Shown: positions 11,537 to 22,139 of the stretch, piece after piece
How the letters are laid out: each line of letters begins with the position of its first letter
Numbering within the stretch: position 1 is the stretch's first letter
DNA from: Nocardioides sp.
GTDB lineage: Bacteria; Actinomycetota; Actinomycetes; Propionibacteriales; Nocardioidaceae
Direction of reading: 5' to 3'
DNA length: 64,000 bases
NCBI GenBank assembly: GCA_020636915.1
Contig: JACJWV010000016.1
Coordinates: 62,001 to 126,000 of the forward strand
Notes under the pieces: generated by a model
What the model was told of the DNA's origin: nothing
The model's input: the letters and a program-made list of their open reading frames with translations, nothing else
Databases searched by the model: none
Translations under genes and position numbers: made by a program

Positions 11537-12360
11537 CAGTGCTCGCCTCCCGTGGCCGGGGTGGTCTCGGTCGTGGTGACCGCGGCCTCGCTCTCACGGC
11601 CCGCGTGGGTCGCCCCGCCGATCTGGCGGTTCAGCTCCTCGATGTCGTCGGCCAGGGCAGGCGCCGAGCGCACCGTGCCGCGTGCGGCCAGCACGCGCGA
11701 GACCGAGGACCCCGCCGCCGTGCCGTCGGGCAGCAGCGCGGGGGTGTCGACCGCGTTGTGCCGGGCGTACACGCCCGGTGGCGGGAGCGGACCGAGGTGC
11801 TTCCCGCTGTCGGCGTAGTCGCGGAGCCGCTGGGCGGCCAGCGAGGCCTGCGTCGGCTTCGGGGTGAGCCGCTCGCGGTGGGCGAGCACCATCGCGCCGA
11901 CGGCGGCGGTGATCAGCAGCGCGCTGGTGACCTCGAAGCCGAAGACGTACTTGGAGAACAGCAGGTTGGCGAGCGCCTGGATGTTGCCCTCGCCGTTGGC
12001 GTCGTCGAGGCCGACCGCCGTGCCGAGCGAGATCTGTCCCAGGCCGATGACCAGCACCAGCCCCAGGGCCAGGCCACCGAGGGAGGCGAGCACCCGCTGG
12101 CCGCGGATCGTCTCGACGACGGAGTCCGACGCGTCGACGCCGACCAGCATCAGGACGAAGAGGAAGAGCATCAGGATCGCGCCGGTGTAGACGATGATCT
12201 GCACCGCGAAGAGGAACGGCGCGTCGAGGGCCGCGTAGAGCACGGCGAGGCTGATCATCACGACGGCGAGGAGCAGGGCGGCGTGCACCGCCTTGCGGAC
12301 GAAGAGGATGCCCAGCGCCGCGATCACCATGATCGGGGCGAGGATCCAGAAGGCGGTCAC
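11536..12360 (-). CDS. nuoJ: NADH-quinone oxidoreductase subunit J
   Basis: A 274-residue membrane subunit. The five-helix core covers about residues 1-175 and includes [20 protein letters not shown] with its conserved Tyr in the pi-bulge helix. Beyond it lies a hydrophilic tail of about 100 residues, rich in Ala, Asp and Thr, that the E. coli protein lacks but that actinobacterial NuoJ proteins often have. The GTG start at 12360 overlaps the nuoI stop (GTGA). Tail function is not known to me. Confidence 0.94.
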   Translation of the reverse strand: MTAFWILAPIMVIAALGILFVRKAVHAALLLAVVMISLAVLYAALDAPFLFAVQIIVYTGAILMLFLFVLMLVGVDASDSVVETIRGQRVLASLGGLALGLVLVIGLGQISLGTAVGLDDANGEGNIQALANLLFSKYVFGFEVTSALLITAAVGAMVLAHRERLTPKPTQASLAAQRLRDYADSGKHLGPLPPPGVYARHNAVDTPALLPDGTAAGSSVSRVLAARGTVRSAPALADDIEELNRQIGGATHAGRESEAAVTTTETTPATGGEH

Positions 12361-12944
12361 TTCGCGGCCTCCTGTCCGGTCGTGCCGGGTGCTGACGGGG
12401 CGGGCGCGGCGAACTCTCCGCGGTAGTAGACGCCCTCGTCGTCGCCGAGCCGCATCGTGTGCGGCGGCTCCTCCATGCCGGGCAGCAGTGGCGCGAGCAG
12501 GTCCTGCTTCTCGTAGATCAGGTCGGCGCGCGAGCTGTCGGCTAGCTCGTACTCGTTGGTCATCGTCAGCGCGCGGGTCGGGCACGCCTCGATGCAGAGC
12601 CCGCAGAGGATGCAGCGCAGGTAGTTGATCTGGTAGACGCGGCCGTAGCGCTCGCCCGGGCTGAAGCGCCCCGACCCGTCGGGCAGGTCGACGTTCGACG
12701 CACCCTCGACGTAGATCGCGTCCGCCGGGCAGGCCCAGGCGCACAGCTCGCAGCCGACGCACTTCTCGAGGCCGTCGGGCCAGCGGTTGAGCTGGTGCCG
12801 CCCGTGGAAGCGCGGTGCCGTCGGCATCTTCTCGAACGGGTACTGCTCGGTGACGACCTTGCGGAACATCGTCCGGAACGTGACCCCGAACCCGGCGACC
12901 GGGTCCCAGAACTGCTCCTTGAGGCTCTTGGACTCCTCGGCCAT
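12357..12944 (-). CDS. nuoI: NADH-quinone oxidoreductase subunit I (two 4Fe-4S clusters)
   Basis: A 195-residue ferredoxin-like subunit of the peripheral arm, carrying clusters N6a and N6b. Both CxxCxxCxxxCP motifs are intact: [12 protein letters not shown] near residue 56 and [12 protein letters not shown] near 101. The N-terminal amphipathic stretch with [14 protein letters not shown] docks it to the membrane arm. ATG 12944 shares a base with the nuoH stop. The C-terminal 20 residues are Ala/Pro-rich and variable. Confidence 0.96.
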   Translation of the reverse strand: MAEESKSLKEQFWDPVAGFGVTFRTMFRKVVTEQYPFEKMPTAPRFHGRHQLNRWPDGLEKCVGCELCAWACPADAIYVEGASNVDLPDGSGRFSPGERYGRVYQINYLRCILCGLCIEACPTRALTMTNEYELADSSRADLIYEKQDLLAPLLPGMEEPPHTMRLGDDEGVYYRGEFAAPAPSAPGTTGQEAAK

Positions 12945-14269
12945 CAGATCTCCTCCCCTGCGCTGCGGGTCGGGGCAGCGGGCTCGGCCACGGGCGTGCG
13001 GGACTCGAACGTGAGCGGCTTGGCGGCGCCGCGGACGGCACCACCGGCGGGCATCGGCGGGACCGGGAAGCCGCCGCTCGGAGCGGGCTCGGCGGCCTCG
13101 GGCGCCTCCTCCTCGGAGCGGTCCCCGACGAAGAAGAGCACGAGGAAGAGGACGGCGAGGACCCCGATGCCGATCAGCAGGTAGCGACGGTCGATGCCGC
13201 CGTCCAGCGAGACCGCGCGGATGGTCGCGACCGCCACGATCCAGACCAGTGACACGGGGATCAGCCGCTTCCAGCCGAAGGCCATGAACTGGTCGTAGCG
13301 CAGTCGCGGCAGCGTGCCGCGCAGCCAGATGAAGAAGAAGATGAAGACCATCAGCTTGCCGAAGAACCACAGCAGCGGCCAGTAGCCCTCGTTGGCTCCC
13401 GGCCACACCTTGTCGATCCAGAACGGCGCGTGCCAGCCGCCGAGGAACAGCGTGGTCGCCAGGGCGGAGACCGTGGCCATGTTGATGTACTCGGCGAGGA
13501 AGAAGAGGGCGAACTTCAGCGAGCTGTACTCGGTGTGGAAGCCGCCGACCAGCTCGCCCTCGGCCTCGGGGAGGTCGAACGGTGCCCGGTTGGTCTCGCC
13601 GACCATCGCGATCACGTAGATCGCGAACGACGGCACGAGAATCAGGCCGAACCACAGGTCGTCCTGCGCCGCGACGATCTCCGAGGTCGACATCGAGCCG
13701 GCGTAGAGGAACACCGCGACGAGCGCGAGGCCCATCGCGACCTCGTAGGAGATCATCTGCGCGCTCGAGCGCAGACCGCCGAGGAGGGAGTACGTCGATC
13801 CGCTCGACCAGCCGCCGAGGACGATGCCGTAGATCCCGACCGACGCGATCGCCATCACGAACAGGACCGCGACCGGCATGTCGGTCAGCTGGAGCGGCGT
13901 CTCGACGCCGAAGAAGTCCACGACCGGTCCGAACGGGATCACGGCGAAGGTCACGAACGCCGTGGTGGCCGAGATGATCGGCGCGAGGACGAAGACCACC
14001 TTGTCGGCCGCGGTCGGGGTGATGTCCTCCTTCAGCGCCAGCTTCACCCCGTCGGCCAGCGACTGGAGCAGTCCGAAGGGACCGTTGACGTTGGGACCGA
14101 TGCGGTGCTGCATCCGCGCCACGACCCGGCGCTCCCACCAGATGTTGAAGAGGGTGAGCAGGACCAGGATCAGGAAGATGAACAGGGTCTTGAGCCCGAT
14201 CACCCACCACGGGTCCTGCCCGAACTCCGACAAGTCGTCGACCATCGGCACCAGACCGGGGACGATCAC
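12944..14269 (-). CDS. nuoH: NADH-quinone oxidoreductase subunit H
   Basis: A 441-residue membrane subunit that forms the quinone entry chamber at the junction with the peripheral arm. Core motifs are [39 protein letters not shown] and FHTEYSS, including the conserved charged loop. The chosen start is GTG 14269, which overlaps the nuoG stop by 4 bp. The longer upstream frame lies inside nuoG. After the last helix there is a Pro/Ala/Glu-rich cytoplasmic tail of about 65 residues (from about 375), not seen in E. coli but common in actinobacteria. Confidence 0.95.
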   Translation of the reverse strand: MIVPGLVPMVDDLSEFGQDPWWVIGLKTLFIFLILVLLTLFNIWWERRVVARMQHRIGPNVNGPFGLLQSLADGVKLALKEDITPTAADKVVFVLAPIISATTAFVTFAVIPFGPVVDFFGVETPLQLTDMPVAVLFVMAIASVGIYGIVLGGWSSGSTYSLLGGLRSSAQMISYEVAMGLALVAVFLYAGSMSTSEIVAAQDDLWFGLILVPSFAIYVIAMVGETNRAPFDLPEAEGELVGGFHTEYSSLKFALFFLAEYINMATVSALATTLFLGGWHAPFWIDKVWPGANEGYWPLLWFFGKLMVFIFFFIWLRGTLPRLRYDQFMAFGWKRLIPVSLVWIVAVATIRAVSLDGGIDRRYLLIGIGVLAVLFLVLFFVGDRSEEEAPEAAEPAPSGGFPVPPMPAGGAVRGAAKPLTFESRTPVAEPAAPTRSAGEEI

Positions 14270-16683
14270 TGGTCCGCTCCCTTCGTGACGGTCACCCGGC
14301 TGCCGGGTGAGGCCAGGTCGGCCAGCACGCCGTTGCCGAACGAGTTCGCGGGCACCCACACGACGTCGTCGGCGAGGTCCGCCGGCTCCGCCGGGATCGT
14401 GACCGAGCCGCGGTCACCGGTGAGGGTGACGGTCGGGCCGTGGGCGTCGTACGCGGCCTGGCTGAGCCGAGCCACCGGGGCCCGCCCGGTCGCGCGGTAG
14501 GCCTTGTCGCCGTCCTGCATCGAGCCGTTGTCGACCAGCAACTTCCAGGTCGAGAGCGCGAAGTCGCCGCCCGCCTGGCCCGGCTGGCTCGGGGTCGCCG
14601 GCTCGAGGCCCTCGAGCGTGGCCCGGTCGCCGTCCCAGGGGCCGATCTCCTCCATCTGGGCGCGCGCTTCCGCGACCGTCCGGAACCCCAGGGGCCGGCC
14701 CATCTCCTCGGCGATGCCGGCCAGGATCCGCAGGTCGGGCAGCGACGACGGGCTCGCGAAGACCTGCTCGAAGGACCGGGGCCGGCCCTCCCAGGTCACG
14801 AACGTGCCCGCCTTGTCGACCACCGGGGCGACCGGGAACACCACGTCGGCGCCCCGGGTCACGTCGGTCTCGCGCAGCTCGAGCGCGACGACGAAGGACG
14901 CCGCCTCGATCGCCGCGCGCGTCGCGGCCGGGTCGGCGGTGTCGTCGGGGTCCACTCCCCCGATGACCAGACCCCCCAGCTCGCCGGCGAGGAGCGCAGC
15001 CACGATGGCGTCGGCGTCGCGTCCCGGGGCGTCGGGGAGGTGGTCCACCCCCCAGGCGCTCGCGACGTCGACGCGGGCGACCGGGTCGGCCACCGGCCGG
15101 CCACCGGGCAGCAGGTTGGGCAGGCAGCCGGTCTCGACAGCACCGCGGTCACCGGCGCGGCGCGGCACCCAGGCCAGCCGGGCGCCGGTGCGGGCGGCGG
15201 CGGTGACCGCCGCGGCGAGCGCGCCGGGCGAGGTGGCCAGCCGCTCGCCGACCAGGATGATCGAGTTCTTGTCGACTCCGTGTCGGGCGTGCTCGACGAG
15301 GGACTCCAACGCCCCGGCCTCGGCGCCGGGAGCCGTCCGCAGCAGGCGGGCGTTCAGCTTGGCCAGGCCGCGAGTCATGCCCGGGGCGATCGCGAGGACA
15401 CCCGTCGTGCCGTGCCTCGTGGCCTTGCGCAGGCGCAGGAAGACCATGCCGGCCTCGTCCTCGGGCTCGAGCCCGGCGAGCACCACGGTCGACGCCTGCT
15501 CGAGGTCGGCGTAGGTCACCGAGCTGCGCAGGACGACCTCGGCCGCGAGGAACGCGGTCTCCTCGGCCGAGAGCGGCCGCGACCGGAAGTCGATGTCGTT
15601 GGTGCCCAGGGCGACCCGGGCGAACTTGCTGTAGGCGAACCCGTCCTCGGCCGTGATCCGGCCGCCGGTGAGCACGCCGGTTGCCCCCGCCGCCTGCAGG
15701 CCGCGCGCGGCGACCGCGAAGGCCTCCGGCCACGACGCGGGTCGCAGCCGGCCGTCGCCACCGTCCTCGACGCGGTCGCGGACCTGGGGGTAGGTGAGCC
15801 GGTCGGACTCGGTCGCGTAGTGGAAGGCGAACCGGTCCTTGTCGGTGATCCACTCCTCGTTGACCTCGGGGTCGTTGCCCGCGAGCCGGCGCATCACCTT
15901 GCCGCGCCGGTGGTCGACGCGGATCGCGGAGCCGCACGAGTCGTGCTCGGCGACGCCCGGCGTGGAGACCAGGTCGAAGGGGCGGGAACGGAAGCGGTAG
16001 TCCTCGCTCGTCAACGCACCGACCGGGCAGATCTGGATCACGTTGCCGGCGAAGTACGACAGGAACGGCGCGTCCTCGGCGATGCCGATCTGCTGCATCG
16101 CGCCCCGCTCGACCAGCGCGATGAACGGGTCGCCCGGGATCTCCTCGGCGAACCGGGTGCAGCGCTGGCACACGATGCAGCGCTCGCGGTCCAGCAGCAC
16201 CTGCGGCGAGAGGTTGATCGGCTTCGGGAAGGTCCGCTTGTAGCCCTCGAAGCGGGTCTCGCCGCGCCCGTTGCTCATCGCCTGGTTCTGCAGGGGGCAC
16301 TCGCCGCCCTTGTCGCAGACCGGGCAGTCCAGCGGGTGGTTGATCAGCAGGAACTCCATGATCCCCTGCTGTGCCTTGTCGGCGACCTCGCTCGTCGCCT
16401 GGGTGTTGACCACCATGCCCTCTGCGACCGGGAGCGTGCAGGAGGCCTGCGGCTTGGGGAAGCCGCGACCGTTGCCAGCGTCGGGGATGTCGACCAGGCA
16501 CTGGCGGCAGGCGCCGACGGGCGCCAGCAGCGGGTGGTCGCAGAAGCGCGGGACCTGGACGCCGATCTGCTCGGCGGCCCGGATGACCAGCGTGTCCTTG
16601 GGGACGCTGACCTGGACGCCGTCGATGGTCAGGGTGACCAGGTCGGTCCGCTCGGTCGCGCCGCTGTCGGATGTCAGGGTCAT
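14266..16683 (-). CDS. nuoG: NADH-quinone oxidoreductase subunit G
   Basis: An 805-residue iron-sulfur subunit. The N-terminal 2Fe-2S ferredoxin domain has [17 protein letters not shown] His/Cys-ligated cluster follows in [19 protein letters not shown], then a 4Fe-4S site in RCIVCQRC. The rest is a molybdopterin-oxidoreductase-like fold that no longer binds molybdenum in this family. Start ATG 16683 overlaps the nuoF stop (ATGA). Further upstream the frame is open but lies inside nuoF. The last 80 residues resemble the dinucleotide-binding C-domain of actinobacterial NuoG. Confidence 0.95.
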   Translation of the reverse strand: MTLTSDSGATERTDLVTLTIDGVQVSVPKDTLVIRAAEQIGVQVPRFCDHPLLAPVGACRQCLVDIPDAGNGRGFPKPQASCTLPVAEGMVVNTQATSEVADKAQQGIMEFLLINHPLDCPVCDKGGECPLQNQAMSNGRGETRFEGYKRTFPKPINLSPQVLLDRERCIVCQRCTRFAEEIPGDPFIALVERGAMQQIGIAEDAPFLSYFAGNVIQICPVGALTSEDYRFRSRPFDLVSTPGVAEHDSCGSAIRVDHRRGKVMRRLAGNDPEVNEEWITDKDRFAFHYATESDRLTYPQVRDRVEDGGDGRLRPASWPEAFAVAARGLQAAGATGVLTGGRITAEDGFAYSKFARVALGTNDIDFRSRPLSAEETAFLAAEVVLRSSVTYADLEQASTVVLAGLEPEDEAGMVFLRLRKATRHGTTGVLAIAPGMTRGLAKLNARLLRTAPGAEAGALESLVEHARHGVDKNSIILVGERLATSPGALAAAVTAAARTGARLAWVPRRAGDRGAVETGCLPNLLPGGRPVADPVARVDVASAWGVDHLPDAPGRDADAIVAALLAGELGGLVIGGVDPDDTADPAATRAAIEAASFVVALELRETDVTRGADVVFPVAPVVDKAGTFVTWEGRPRSFEQVFASPSSLPDLRILAGIAEEMGRPLGFRTVAEARAQMEEIGPWDGDRATLEGLEPATPSQPGQAGGDFALSTWKLLVDNGSMQDGDKAYRATGRAPVARLSQAAYDAHGPTVTLTGDRGSVTIPAEPADLADDVVWVPANSFGNGVLADLASPGSRVTVTKGADQ

Positions 16684-17990
16684 GCGTTGACCTCCTGCCC
16701 GGCCCAGGCGGTGGAGAGCGCCGGGTCGAAGGGGCACCCGCCGCCCGTGAGGTGGGCGACGTACTCGTCGCGGAAGAACTGGATCGAGCTGGCGATGGGG
16801 CTGACCGCGCCGTCGGCGAGCGCGCAGAACGAGCGGCCGAGGATGTTGTCGCACTGGTCGAGCAGCATGTCGAGGTCGGCCTCGCTGCCCTGCCCCTTCT
16901 CCAGCGCGGAGAGCGTCTGCACCAGCCACCACGTGCCCTCGCGGCACGGGGTGCACTTGCCACAGGACTCGTGCTTGTAGAACTCCGTCCACCGCAGGGT
17001 CGCCCGCACGACGCAGGTGCTGTCGTCGAAGATCTGCAGCGCCCGGGTGCCGAGCATCGAGCCGGCCGCGCCCACGGCCTCGAAGTCGAGGGGCACGTCG
17101 AGGTGCTCGGCGGTCAGCAGCGGTGTGCTGGACCCGCCGGGGGTCCAGAACTTGAGCTCGTGGCCGTCACGCATGCCACCCGCCAGCAGGATCAACCGGC
17201 GCAGGGTGATGCCCAGCGGGGCTTCGTACTGGCCGGGGTTCTTGACGTGGCCCGAGAGCGAGAAGATGCCGAAGCCCTTGGACTTCTCGGTGCCCATCGA
17301 CGCGAACCACTGGTGGCCGTTGGCGATGATGCTGGGTACCGACGCGATCGACTCGACGTTGTTGATGACCGTCGGGCTGGCGTACAGGCCCGCGACCGCC
17401 GGGAACGGCGGGCGCAGCCGTGGCTGGCCGCGGCGGCCCTCGAGGCCCTCGAGCAGCGCGGTCTCCTCGCCGCAGATGTAGGCGCCGGCACCGGCGTGGA
17501 CGACCACGTCCAGGTCGTAGCCGGTGCCGTGGATGTTCTTGCCCAGGTGTCCGGCGAGGTAGGCCTCCTGCACCGCACGCTGGACGCGGCGGAAGACGTG
17601 CAGGACCTCACCCCGGATGTAGATGAACGCCTTGTTGGCGCGGATCGCGTAGCTGCTGATGATGACGCCCTCGACGAGGGTGTGCGGGCTCGCCATCATC
17701 AGCGGGATGTCCTTGCAGGTGCCCGGCTCGGACTCGTCGGCGTTGACGACGAGGTACTTCGGCCGGGGGTTGTCCTGCGGGATGAATCCCCACTTCATCC
17801 CGGTCGGGAAGCCCGCGCCGCCGCGACCGCGCAGGCCGGAGTCCTTGACCTCCTCGATGATCGCGTCGGGCGCCATCGAGAACGCCTTGTCGAGGGCGCG
17901 GTAGCCGCCGCGGGCCTCGTACGACGCCAGCGTCCAGGCCCGCTCGTCGCCCCAGTTGTCGGTGAGGACCGGGGTCAAGGTGTCAGCCAC
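16680..17990 (-). CDS. nuoF: NADH-quinone oxidoreductase subunit F (NADH/FMN)
   Basis: A 436-residue NADH-oxidising subunit. The FMN/NADH region reads LRGRGGAGFPTGMKW near residues 53-67, with YICGEETALLEGLEGRRGQP near 165. The N3 cluster ligands are in SCGKCTPCREG near 350 and the last Cys near the C-terminus. Start GTG 17990 is preceded by GGAGAAAGGG. It is separated from nuoE by a 53-bp gap that is almost entirely a repeat (18007-18043). The 3' end overlaps nuoG by 4 bp. Confidence 0.96.
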   Translation of the reverse strand: MADTLTPVLTDNWGDERAWTLASYEARGGYRALDKAFSMAPDAIIEEVKDSGLRGRGGAGFPTGMKWGFIPQDNPRPKYLVVNADESEPGTCKDIPLMMASPHTLVEGVIISSYAIRANKAFIYIRGEVLHVFRRVQRAVQEAYLAGHLGKNIHGTGYDLDVVVHAGAGAYICGEETALLEGLEGRRGQPRLRPPFPAVAGLYASPTVINNVESIASVPSIIANGHQWFASMGTEKSKGFGIFSLSGHVKNPGQYEAPLGITLRRLILLAGGMRDGHELKFWTPGGSSTPLLTAEHLDVPLDFEAVGAAGSMLGTRALQIFDDSTCVVRATLRWTEFYKHESCGKCTPCREGTWWLVQTLSALEKGQGSEADLDMLLDQCDNILGRSFCALADGAVSPIASSIQFFRDEYVAHLTGGGCPFDPALSTAWAGQEVNA

Positions 17991-18006
17991 GAAGTGCCCT
18001 TTCTCC

Positions 18007-18043
18007 GGTGGTCGAGGAGCGAGCGAAGCGAGCGTCTCGAGAC
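18007..18043. repeat. Palindromic dispersed-type repeat between nuoE and nuoF
   Basis: GGTGGTCGAGGAGCGAGCG, then AAGCGAGCGTCTCGAGAC, fills the gap and abuts the nuoE stop codon. The end GTCTCGAGAC (18034-18043) is a perfect palindrome. It resembles a repeat I associate with Nocardioides intergenic DNA. A stem inside the operon mRNA could tune NuoF relative to NuoE. Confidence 0.6.
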
Positions 18044-18808
18044 TCAGGCATCGCTGTCCTCCTGCTTGGTCTCGGTCTCCGCGCGCGAGGTGTCCGCCTG
18101 CTCGACGGCCTCCTCCTTGCTGTCGGCCGTGCGGCCGCTGCCGGCGTCGGCGGAGGCGGGAGGTGCGGTCCAGCCGTTGGTGCGCGCGATGCCCAGACCG
18201 ACCAGCGAGGGCGCACCGGCCGCGGGGCCCTCGTCGGCGAGGTCGTCGGGGAACCCGGCGAGGACGCGCTCGGCCTCGCGCCAGGTCACCACGCGCGGAC
18301 CCCGGGTGGAGTGGATCTCCGTGCCCGCCCGGAGGTCGTCGACGAGCTGGACGGCGGACTCCGGGGTCATGTTGTCCATGAACTCCCAGTTGACCATCAT
18401 CACCGGGGCGTAGTCGCAGGCCGCGTTGCACTCGACGTGCTCGAGCGAGACCGTGCACTTGTCCTCGGGCCGGCGCTCGGTGAGCTCGTCGTTGCCGACG
18501 TCGAGGTGATCCTTGAGCCGCTCGAAGATCGCGTCGCCGCCCATCACCGCGCACAGCGTGTTGGTGCAGACCCCGACGTGGTAGTCGCCGACCGGGCGCC
18601 GCTTGTACATCGTGTAGAACGTCGCGACGCCGCTGACCTCGGCCGCGGTGATGCCGAGGATGTCGGCACAGGTCTCGATGCCCTCCGCGGTGACCCGGCC
18701 CTCGACGGACTGCACCAGGTGCAGCATCGGGAGCAGGCCGGACCGGGCCTCGGGGTAGCGGGCCGCGATCTCGCGCAGCTCGGCCAGGGTCTCGACCGGG
18801 AGACTCAT
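18044..18808 (-). CDS. nuoE: NADH-quinone oxidoreductase subunit E
   Basis: A 254-residue 2Fe-2S subunit with a thioredoxin-like fold. Cluster ligands are in [14 protein letters not shown] and [13 protein letters not shown]. The core is complete by about residue 170. The remaining 80 residues, including [17 protein letters not shown], form an extension ending in an acidic, Ala/Glu/Asp-rich tail, longer than the 166-residue E. coli subunit. ATG 18808 overlaps the nuoD stop (ATGA). The stop codon touches the palindromic repeat before nuoF. Confidence 0.94.
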   Translation of the reverse strand: MSLPVETLAELREIAARYPEARSGLLPMLHLVQSVEGRVTAEGIETCADILGITAAEVSGVATFYTMYKRRPVGDYHVGVCTNTLCAVMGGDAIFERLKDHLDVGNDELTERRPEDKCTVSLEHVECNAACDYAPVMMVNWEFMDNMTPESAVQLVDDLRAGTEIHSTRGPRVVTWREAERVLAGFPDDLADEGPAAGAPSLVGLGIARTNGWTAPPASADAGSGRTADSKEEAVEQADTSRAETETKQEDSDA

Positions 18809-20145
18809 CGGTCGACGCCTCCCATCACGGGGTCGATGGACGCGATCGCGACGATGACGTCGGCGACCATGCCGCCCTCGCTCATCACGCTCGTGGCCTG
18901 CAGGTTGGTGAACGACGGGTCGCGGAAGTGGGCGCGGAACGGGCGGGTGCCCCCGTCGGAGACCACGTGGGCGCCGAGCTCGCCGCGAGGCGACTCGATC
19001 GGCACGTACGCCTGCCCGGCGGGCACCCGGAAGCCCTCGGTCACCAGCTTGAAGTGGTGGATCAGCGCCTCCATCGACTCCCCCATGATGTGGCGGATGT
19101 GATCGAGGGAGTTGCCCATCCCGTCGTTGCCGACCGCCAGCTGGCTGGGCCAGGCGATCTTCTTGTCCGCGACCATCACCGGGGCGCCGTCGAGCCTGGC
19201 GAGCCGGTCGGCCGCCTGCTCGATGATCCGCAACGACTCCCACATCTCGGCCAGGCGGACCCGGAACCGGCCGTAGGCGTCGGCGGTGTCCCACGTCTGC
19301 ACGTCGAAGTCGTAGGTCTCGTAGCCGCAGTACGGCTGGGTCTTGCGCAGGTCCCACGGGTAGCCGGCGGCACGCAGCGGCGGGCCCGACAGGCCGAGCG
19401 CGAGGCAGCCCTCGAGGTCGAGGTGGCCGACCCCCTCCAGGCGGGCCTTGAAGATCGGGTTCGCGTTGCACAGGTCGGCGTACTCCGGGAGCCGCTTGCG
19501 CATCAGGGCGACGAAGCCGCGGATCTCGTCGAGGGCACCGGGCGGCAGGTCCTGCGCGACCCCGCCGGGACGGATGAACGCGTGGTTCATGCGCAGGCCG
19601 GTGATCAGCTCGAAGAGGTCGAGCACGAGCTCGCGCTCGCGGAAGCCGATCGTCATCACGGTGAGGGCGCCGATCTCCATGCCCCCGGTCGCGATGCAGA
19701 CCAGGTGGGACGAGATGCGGTTGAGCTCCATGAGGAGGACCCGCATGACCTGGGCCTTCTCGGGCACCTGGTCCTCGATGTCGAGCAGCCGCTCCACGCC
19801 GAGCACGTAGGTCGCCTCGTTGTAGAACGGGCTGAGGTAGTCCATCCGGGTGCAGAACGTCACGCCCTGGGTCCAGGAGCGGAACTCCATGTTCTTCTCG
19901 ATGCCCGTGTGGAGGTAGCCGATGCCGCACCGGGCCTCGGTCACCGTCTCGCCCTCGAGCTCGAGGATGAGCCGCAGCACGCCGTGGGTCGACGGGTGCT
20001 GGGGCCCCATGTTGACGACGATGCGCTCGTCGGCCTCCTCGGACAGGCCCTCGACGATCGAGTCCCAGTCCTGGCCGGTGACCGTGAAGACCCGACCCTC
20101 GGTCGTGTCGCTGCTGCCTGCGTAGAGGTCCTGGTCGGTGCTCAT
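18805..20145 (-). CDS. nuoD: NADH-quinone oxidoreductase subunit D
   Basis: A 446-residue 49-kDa-type subunit that forms much of the quinone-binding site with Nuo[21 protein letters not shown] near residue 45 contains the conserved His loop next to the quinone headgroup, and the distal Tyr occurs in [12 protein letters not shown] or nearby. The C-terminal [20 protein letters not shown] and [18 protein letters not shown] are standard. It is separate from NuoC here, unlike the E. coli NuoCD fusion. ATG 20145 lies one base after the nuoC stop. Confidence 0.96.
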   Translation of the reverse strand: MSTDQDLYAGSSDTTEGRVFTVTGQDWDSIVEGLSEEADERIVVNMGPQHPSTHGVLRLILELEGETVTEARCGIGYLHTGIEKNMEFRSWTQGVTFCTRMDYLSPFYNEATYVLGVERLLDIEDQVPEKAQVMRVLLMELNRISSHLVCIATGGMEIGALTVMTIGFRERELVLDLFELITGLRMNHAFIRPGGVAQDLPPGALDEIRGFVALMRKRLPEYADLCNANPIFKARLEGVGHLDLEGCLALGLSGPPLRAAGYPWDLRKTQPYCGYETYDFDVQTWDTADAYGRFRVRLAEMWESLRIIEQAADRLARLDGAPVMVADKKIAWPSQLAVGNDGMGNSLDHIRHIMGESMEALIHHFKLVTEGFRVPAGQAYVPIESPRGELGAHVVSDGGTRPFRAHFRDPSFTNLQATSVMSEGGMVADVIVAIASIDPVMGGVDR

Positions 20146-20146
20146 G

Positions 20147-20860
20147 TCAGTTGTAGCTCCTCCGCTGGTCGGGAGGCGGGACGGTGCCGCCCTTGTACTC
20201 CACGGGGATGCCGCCGAGGGGGTAGTCCTTCCTCTGCGGGTGGCCCGGCCAGTCGTCGGGCATCAGGATCCGGGTGAGGGCCGGGTGGCCGTCGAAGACG
20301 ATCCCGAACATGTCGAAGGTCTCGCGCTCGTGCCAATCGTTGGTCGGGTAGACCGCGACGATCGAGGGGATGTGCGGGTCGGCGTCCGGCGCGGTGACCT
20401 CGAGCCGAATGCGGCGGTTGTGGGTCATCGAGAGCAGGTGGTAGACCGCGTGCAGCTCGCGCCCGGTGTCCTCGGGGTAGTGGACGCCGCTGACGCCCGA
20501 GCAGAACTCGAACCGAAGCCGCTCGTCGTCGCGCAGGAGCTTCGCGACGACCGGCAGGTCCTCGCGCCGCACGTGGAAGGTGATCTCGCCGCGGTGGATG
20601 ACGACCCGGGGCGCGGCGACCTCGAGGCCACCGTCGCGGACAGCAGCCTCGAGGGCGTCCGCCACCTCGTCGTACCAGCCGCCGTAGGGCCGCTGGGCCT
20701 CACCGGGGTAGGAGATCGCCCGCGTCAGGCCGCCGTAGCCGCTGGTGTCACCGGTGCCGTGGACGCCGAACATCCCGTGTCGGACGCCGACCTGCTGCAC
20801 CTCGCCGGTCGGCGCCGGCACGTTCTCCGGCGTGATGTCCGTGTGGTCGCTCTCGCTCAT
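20147..20860 (-). CDS. nuoC: NADH-quinone oxidoreductase subunit C
   Basis: A 237-residue 30-kDa subunit of the hydrogenase-like module. The family signature [20 protein letters not shown] is near residue 180, followed by [14 protein letters not shown]. The N-terminal 60 residues are a less conserved extension typical of actinobacteria. ATG 20860, preceded by GGAGG, overlaps the nuoB stop by 4 bp. Confidence 0.96.
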   Translation of the reverse strand: MSESDHTDITPENVPAPTGEVQQVGVRHGMFGVHGTGDTSGYGGLTRAISYPGEAQRPYGGWYDEVADALEAAVRDGGLEVAAPRVVIHRGEITFHVRREDLPVVAKLLRDDERLRFEFCSGVSGVHYPEDTGRELHAVYHLLSMTHNRRIRLEVTAPDADPHIPSIVAVYPTNDWHERETFDMFGIVFDGHPALTRILMPDDWPGHPQRKDYPLGGIPVEYKGGTVPPPDQRRSYN

Positions 20861-21411
20861 CGAAGGAGGCCCTTCATCTCCGAGGTGGGCAGCGCCTTCA
20901 GCGCGGCGGCCTCGAGCTCGACGACCTCGTCGGCACGGTTGCTGCCGAGCTTGGTGTGCTGCACCTGGTCGTGCAGCTTGAGGATCGCGTCGATGAGCAT
21001 CTCGGGTCGCGGCGGGCAGCCGGGGAGGTACATGTCGACCGGCACGACGTGGTCGACGCCCTGGACGATCGCGTAGTTGTTGAACATGCCGCCGCTGCTG
21101 GCGCAGACACCCATCGCCAGCACCCACTTCGGTCCGGGCATCTGGTCGTAGATCTGGCGCAGCACCGGGGCCATCTTCTGGCTGACCCGGCCGGCGACGA
21201 TCATCAGGTCGGCTTGGCGGGGACTGGCCCGGAAGACCTCCATGCCGAAGCGGGCCAGGTCGTACTTGGGGCCGCCGGTCGTCATCATCTCGATGGCGCA
21301 GCAGGCCAGGCCGAACGTGGCCGGCCAGAACGAAGCCTTGCGCATGTAGCCGGCGACGCCCTCCACGGTCGTCAGCAGGACGCCGCTCGGGAGCTTCTCC
21401 TCGATACCCAT
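20857..21411 (-). CDS. nuoB: NADH-quinone oxidoreductase subunit B
   Basis: A 184-residue subunit holding cluster N2, the final donor to menaquinone. The tandem cysteines lie in [11 protein letters not shown] near residue 35, and the other ligands are in [11 protein letters not shown] and [14 protein letters not shown]. The ATG at 21411 is 145 bp downstream of the nuoA stop, the largest gap in the operon, and that gap carries repeat-like DNA. The 3' end overlaps nuoC (ATGA). Confidence 0.96.
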   Translation of the reverse strand: MGIEEKLPSGVLLTTVEGVAGYMRKASFWPATFGLACCAIEMMTTGGPKYDLARFGMEVFRASPRQADLMIVAGRVSQKMAPVLRQIYDQMPGPKWVLAMGVCASSGGMFNNYAIVQGVDHVVPVDMYLPGCPPRPEMLIDAILKLHDQVQHTKLGSNRADEVVELEAAALKALPTSEMKGLLR

Positions 21412-21556
21412 CAGTGAGGTCCTACCTTTCGTACCGGCTGAGCGTCGAGAGGCGCGTGCAGTGCCAAGGCGGAGGAGGGAAGGCGGCCTTCTGCGGAGCG
21501 CAGCGGAGCGGCCGTCGACCGACGACAACGAAGGCAATGTGCGTGCATCTCGGCGC
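21412..21556. other. Repeat-like insert between nuoA and nuoB
   Basis: 145 bp without a plausible gene, although neighbouring junctions are nearly gapless. It contains GCGGAGCGCAGCGGAGCGGC, a TCGACCGACGACAACGAAGG segment and several short inverted repeats. I suspect a dispersed element inserted into the operon, but I cannot find a second full copy in this window. Confidence 0.4.
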
Positions 21557-21916
21557 TCAATCCCAGTCGAGGCCGCCGCGGCGCCAAACATAGGCGTAGG
21601 CGACGAAGACGGTGGCGATGAACAGGACCATCTCGACCAGCCCGAAGAGCTTGAGCTCGTCGAACTGCACGGCCCACGGGTACAGGAAGATGGTCTCGAT
21701 GTCGAAGACGATGAAGAGCATCGCGGTGATGTAGTACTTCACCGGGAAGCGGCCGCCGCCGACCGGCTGCGGCGTGGGCTCGATGCCGCACTCGTAGGAG
21801 TCCAGGCGGGCCCGGTTGTAGCGCCGGGGGCCCACGATCGAGCTCATGATCACCGAGAAGATCGCGAATGCCGCCGCCAGGACGATCAGCGCCAGCACGG
21901 GCGTGTAGAGCTCCAT
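21557..21916 (-). CDS. nuoA: NADH-quinone oxidoreductase subunit A
   Basis: A 119-residue, three-helix membrane subunit, first gene of the operon. Diagnostic blocks are [13 protein letters not shown], containing the loop Cys next to the quinone site, and [13 protein letters not shown] with its conserved acidic residues. Start ATG 21916 follows GAAGG. A frame upstream could extend the protein by 27 residues, but those residues are polar and unlike the family. A Rex-like site lies about 50 bp upstream. Confidence 0.96.
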   Translation of the reverse strand: MELYTPVLALIVLAAAFAIFSVIMSSIVGPRRYNRARLDSYECGIEPTPQPVGGGRFPVKYYITAMLFIVFDIETIFLYPWAVQFDELKLFGLVEMVLFIATVFVAYAYVWRRGGLDWD

Positions 21917-21962
21917 CCTTCGCCCTTCTTCCGAGGCAGTGTCCGAGAGCGTGTTTGTGACC

Positions 21963-21980
21963 TTGTGAAGCGAATCACGA
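21963..21980. promoter_or_regulatory. Putative Rex operator of the nuo operon
   Basis: TTGTGAAGCGAATCACGA matches the Rex consensus TTGTGAANNNNTTCACAA at all seven bases of the left half and five of seven of the right half. It lies 47 bp upstream of the nuoA start. A second TTTGTGA half-site is at 21954-21960. Rex is encoded at 50780-51493, and in Streptomyces Rex controls respiratory genes in response to NADH/NAD+. Confidence 0.5.
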
Positions 21981-22139
21981 AGTGGTCCGTCGCACATCTA
22001 ACCACTCGGATCCTGCCTCCGCATCCGGGGGTCGCCCCAGGGCCGGTCGGGACCCGGGGTGGCCGAAAATCGGTGCTGACCTGGGGATTTAGCGAATGGG
22101 AGCGTGCCCTAAATGGACGCCGCCGTGCGAGCCTGCGGG

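Noticed and set aside
14266..16992. Longer N-termini for nuoG, nuoM, hemD, menC and menE suggested by open frames
   Set aside because: In each case the extra part lies within the upstream gene's coding frame, and the chosen start makes a 4-bp overlap or has a leaderless promoter and matches family length.
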